From assembly GCF_001463745.1 (NCBI RefSeq), contig NZ_BBWJ01000015.1:1-46170 (forward strand): a stretch of DNA of 46,170 bases, given 5' to 3'. A model generated the notes under the pieces. That model did not search any database. It saw only the letters and a list, made by a program, of their open reading frames with translations, and had not been told where the DNA came from. Shown here one piece after another: positions 42,747-46,170 of this stretch. The stretch is from Aureimonas sp. AU22 (GTDB lineage Bacteria; Pseudomonadota; Alphaproteobacteria; Rhizobiales; Rhizobiaceae). Every line of letters begins with the position of its first letter. Positions within the stretch are counted from its first letter, which is position 1. Position numbers and translations under genes: made by a program.

Positions 42747-43589
42747 TCAGGCCCAGTAGGAGATGCGGGCGCGGTAGCGCGCGAAGAACAGGGTCGCGAC
42801 CGCACCCATGACGATCGTCATGCCGATGCAGGCCAACCAGTTCTCCGGCAGGGCCGGGTTGCCGAGCAACGGATCGCGCAGGATCTCGATCAGGTGGTAG
42901 AACGGGTTCAGCGACAGCAGCACTGCCCGGTCGGGCAGCATATGCGCGCTCCACAGGATCGGCGTCATGAAGAACACGACCTGAACGACGCTTGCGATAA
43001 TCAGCGGGATGTCGCGGAAGCGGGCGCAGAGAGGGCCGAGGATCATGGCCGCGAACACGCCGTTCAGGAGGAGAATGGCGAGGGCGGGGAAGAACAGGAG
43101 CCCCGTCATGCCCGGCCAGATGCCGAAGATGATGGCGACCAGGATGTAGATGACGAAGTTGTGCCCGAAGGTCAGGAACTGCCGCCAGACGAACTGGAAG
43201 ATGTAGACGCTGAGCGGCATTCGCACCTGGCGTACGGAGGCCGCCGCCGACGAGTAGATCTCGCAGGCACCGTTGATGAGCCCGGAGATCAGGCCCCACA
43301 TGATGAAGCCGATCGCGAGGAACGGCAGGTAGGTGCTGATGTCCTGGCGGAAGATCTGCGAATACAGGACGCCGAGGCCCGCCACCATCACGCCCATCGA
43401 CAGCGTCAGCCAAAGTGGGCCGAGGATCGAGCGGCTGTAATGCTTCTTGACGTCGCGCCAGCCGAGGAACAGCCAGAGTTCGTGCAGGCGCAGGCCGGCC
43501 GCGAAATCCTCGCGAGCCGAGCGGAGCATGGCCGCGCGGTCCTGTTGACCGTCGGTGACCCAGGTCCGGGCGCTGGTGGCTGCTTTCAC
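42747..43589 (-). CDS. Polysaccharide ABC exporter permease (Wzm/KpsM type)
   Basis: 280 aa, ABC-2 family with six helices from about residue 52. 'ELWLFLGWRDVKKHYSRSILGPLWL' is the amphipathic gate helix, RVRMPLSVYIFQFVW and SLNPFYHLIEILRDPLLGN are conserved blocks. With the 252-aa ATPase it forms a channel that moves a lipid-linked polysaccharide to the periplasm. The start is read as GTG at 43589 (GAAGGA nine bases upstream); the first in-frame ATG would be about 20 codons later (MLRSAREDF). A 134-bp gap separates it from rfbA on the same strand. Confidence 0.9.
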   Translation of the reverse strand: MKAATSARTWVTDGQQDRAAMLRSAREDFAAGLRLHELWLFLGWRDVKKHYSRSILGPLWLTLSMGVMVAGLGVLYSQIFRQDISTYLPFLAIGFIMWGLISGLINGACEIYSSAAASVRQVRMPLSVYIFQFVWRQFLTFGHNFVIYILVAIIFGIWPGMTGLLFFPALAILLLNGVFAAMILGPLCARFRDIPLIIASVVQVVFFMTPILWSAHMLPDRAVLLSLNPFYHLIEILRDPLLGNPALPENWLACIGMTIVMGAVATLFFARYRARISYWA

Positions 43590-43723
43590 GCTGTCATGTC
43601 CTTCACGTCGCGTCCCGGCCGCAGTGCGTCGTGCCGCCCTTGCGCGCGGCGACGACCCCGCTCCTGCCATGGCGCGTCCTGATACCTCGCGAGCCGGTGC
43701 GTGCACAAGCCGGGATGATGGGC

Positions 43724-44599
<876 letters not shown>

Positions 44600-44767
44600 C
44601 GACGCTTGCCTTCCTCGGATGCGCAGAGCCAGAACTTGTGCCGTTCTCTATCGTCTGCTGGGCGAACTTGCCAGTTCGTTCTCATTCCAGCCTGCTCCGC
44701 TCCCTTGCGGGCGGCGGTGCGATGACGCACAAGCGTGCCGACCGAACCGATGCGTCGAGGGTGCGAC

Positions 44768-45343
44768 ATGCTCGAAATCCGCAAGCTGGATATTCCAGAG
44801 GTTCTCGAGATCACGCCGCGCAAGTTCGGCGACGACCGGGGCTTCTTCTCCGAGACCTTCAACAGGTCGCGTCTGGCCGATGGGGGCGTGGACATCGACT
44901 GGATGCAGGACAACCAATCCTATTCGGCCGAGCCCCTGACGTTGCGCGGGCTGCATTACCAGGAACCCCCCTTCGCGCAGGACAAGCTCGTTCGCGTCCT
45001 GCGGGGACGCGTCCTGGACGTGGCGGTGGACATCCGCGCGGGCTCGCCGACGTTCCGCCATTGGGTGGCACTGGAACTCTCGGCCGACGCCTTCAACCAG
45101 ATCCTCGTGCCGGCGGGGTTCGCCCACGGCTTCCTGACGCTGGAGCCCAATACCGAGGTCTTCTACAAGGTTTCCGCGCCCTATAGCGGGGAGCACGACC
45201 GCTCGATCCGCTTCGACGATCCGGAGATCGCCATCCGCTGGCCCCTCGATGGGCGACGGCCGGTGCTTTCCGCAAAAGACGAGGCCGCCCCGCGACTCGC
45301 CGACATCCAGACGCCCTTCGCCTACGGGGAGAGTGCCCAATGA
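44768..45343 (+). CDS. rfbC: dTDP-4-dehydrorhamnose 3,5-epimerase
   Basis: 191 aa cupin. [33 protein letters not shown] with catalytic His63 in [24 protein letters not shown] and '[20 protein letters not shown]' with the Tyr. Complete and of normal length. The ATG at 44768 has GAGGG 7 bases upstream, which defines the start; an upstream in-frame ATG would add 11 odd residues. Overlaps rfbB by 4 bases (ATGA). Confidence 0.95.
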   Translation: MLEIRKLDIPEVLEITPRKFGDDRGFFSETFNRSRLADGGVDIDWMQDNQSYSAEPLTLRGLHYQEPPFAQDKLVRVLRGRVLDVAVDIRAGSPTFRHWVALELSADAFNQILVPAGFAHGFLTLEPNTEVFYKVSAPYSGEHDRSIRFDDPEIAIRWPLDGRRPVLSAKDEAAPRLADIQTPFAYGESAQ

Positions 45344-46170
45344 AGATCCTCGTCACCGGCGGCGCCGGCTTCATCGGCTCGGCCGTCTGCCGCCACCTGA
45401 TCCGCGACACCGACCACAGCGTCGTCAATCTCGACAAGCTGACCTACGCCGCAAGCCTGTCGTCTCTGGCCGCGATCGAGAACGACCCGCGCTATCGCTT
45501 CGTCGAGGGCGACATTCTGGACCGAGCCTTCGTCGCCGAACTCCTGGCGAGCGAGAAGGTGGACGCGATCATGCATATGGCCGCCGAGAGCCATGTCGAT
45601 CGCTCGATCGACGGGCCGGGCGACTTCATTCAGACCAATATCGTGGGAACCTACGAGCTGCTGGAGGCGTCTCGCGCCTACTGGTCGACGCTGACCGGTG
45701 CGAAGCGCGACGGTTTCCGGTTCCACCACATCTCGACCGACGAGGTCTACGGCGACCTGCCGCTCGACGACAGCCTCTTCACCGAGGAAACGCCCTATGC
45801 GCCGTCCTCGCCCTATTCGGCATCGAAGGCCGCGTCCGACCACCTCGCGATGGCCTGGTTCCACACCTACCACATGCCGGTGGTGCTCTCGAACTGCTCC
45901 AACAACTACGGTCCCTACCACTTTCCCGAGAAGCTGATCCCGCTGATCATTCTCAACGGGCTGGAGGGCAAGCGCCTGCCGGTCTACGGCAAGGGCGAAA
46001 ACGTGCGCGACTGGCTGTTCGTCGACGACCATGCACGCGCGCTGGCCCTCGTCGTGACGAAGGGCGAACCCGGCCGCTCCTACAATATCGGCGGGCGCAA
46101 CGAGCGCTCAAACCTCGCGGTGGTGGAGACGATCTGCGACACGCTGGACCGCCTCGCGCCGCTGGAGGGT
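45340..46170 (+). CDS. rfbB: dTDP-glucose 4,6-dehydratase, 3' end beyond window
   Basis: The first 277 codons are present; the frame is open to the window edge (family about 350 aa). [21 protein letters not shown] has the NAD loop GxxGxx[27 protein letters not shown] contains the catalytic Asp-Glu after Thr, [11 protein letters not shown] the YxxxK pair, [19 protein letters not shown], and [13 protein letters not shown]. The enzyme converts dTDP-glucose to dTDP-4-keto-6-deoxyglucose. rfbD would be expected next, beyond the window. Confidence 0.96.
   Translation, partial: MKILVTGGAGFIGSAVCRHLIRDTDHSVVNLDKLTYAASLSSLAAIENDPRYRFVEGDILDRAFVAELLASEKVDAIMHMAAESHVDRSIDGPGDFIQTNIVGTYELLEASRAYWSTLTGAKRDGFRFHHISTDEVYGDLPLDDSLFTEETPYAPSSPYSASKAASDHLAMAWFHTYHMPVVLSNCSNNYGPYHFPEKLIPLIILNGLEGKRLPVYGKGENVRDWLFVDDHARALALVVTKGEPGRSYNIGGRNERSNLAVVETICDTLDRLAPLEG

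Overview
The window is high-GC DNA from an alphaproteobacterium, very probably a member of the Hyphomicrobiales (Rhizobiales). The best evidence is the acpXL-fabF2-fabF1-adh-lpxXL cluster for the very-long-chain acyl group of lipid A, a rhizobial/Brucella-type outer-membrane beta-barrel gene, SmoEFGK-type polyol import, and EcfG-type (GGAAC-N16-CGTT) promoter sequences. A family-level guess such as Aurantimonadaceae would be inference only. Coding density is high, with genes on both strands. I see no tRNA, rRNA, insertion sequence, phage gene or CRISPR array; it reads as ordinary chromosome.

Layout. 1-372: start of an outer-membrane beta-barrel gene (minus). 868-6709: a tightly packed plus-strand operon of a HAD-UbiA phosphoribosyl-polyprenyl synthase fusion, a DprE1-like oxidase, a small SMR/EamA-type membrane protein, an extended SDR and a class III aminotransferase. 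Facing it across a two-way terminator is a GT-C-like membrane protein (6768-8516). Together these look like a pathway that makes, modifies, flips and transfers a polyprenyl-phosphate pentose; this is the best candidate for an unusual system. 8660-13528: VWA protein, LPG-synthase-type membrane protein, an entericidin with a perfect EcfG-type promoter, a single-domain response regulator and a GGDEF/EAL protein.

13621-18503: the lipid A very-long-chain fatty acid cluster (minus), lacking the usual fabZ and carrying a FabF2 without its catalytic Cys. 18631-23600: DusA, TauE/SafE permease, DUF1289 plus retropepsin-like protease, histidine kinase and an Lrp/AsnC regulator. 23623-30200: beta-hydroxyacid dehydrogenase, a polar amino-acid ABC importer without an ATPase gene, MobA coupled to an EamA transporter, a glycine-zipper lipoprotein and MoaA. 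30306-33972: a DUF971 protein, then the Anbu proteasome-like operon (ATP-grasp, alpha-E, Anbu) without its usual transglutaminase.

34158-39484: a SorC regulator and a SmoEFGK-like polyol ABC importer, with a palindrome that may be the operator. 39628-46170: surface polysaccharide genes: a tandem GT2 glycosyltransferase, a Wzt/Wzm-type ABC exporter, and rfbA divergent from rfbC-rfbB (dTDP-rhamnose; rfbB runs off the window).

Much of the window concerns the cell envelope: lipid A acylation, a lipid-linked pentose, and rhamnose-containing polysaccharide export. Several genes appear to start with TTG or GTG behind good Shine-Dalgarno sequences.
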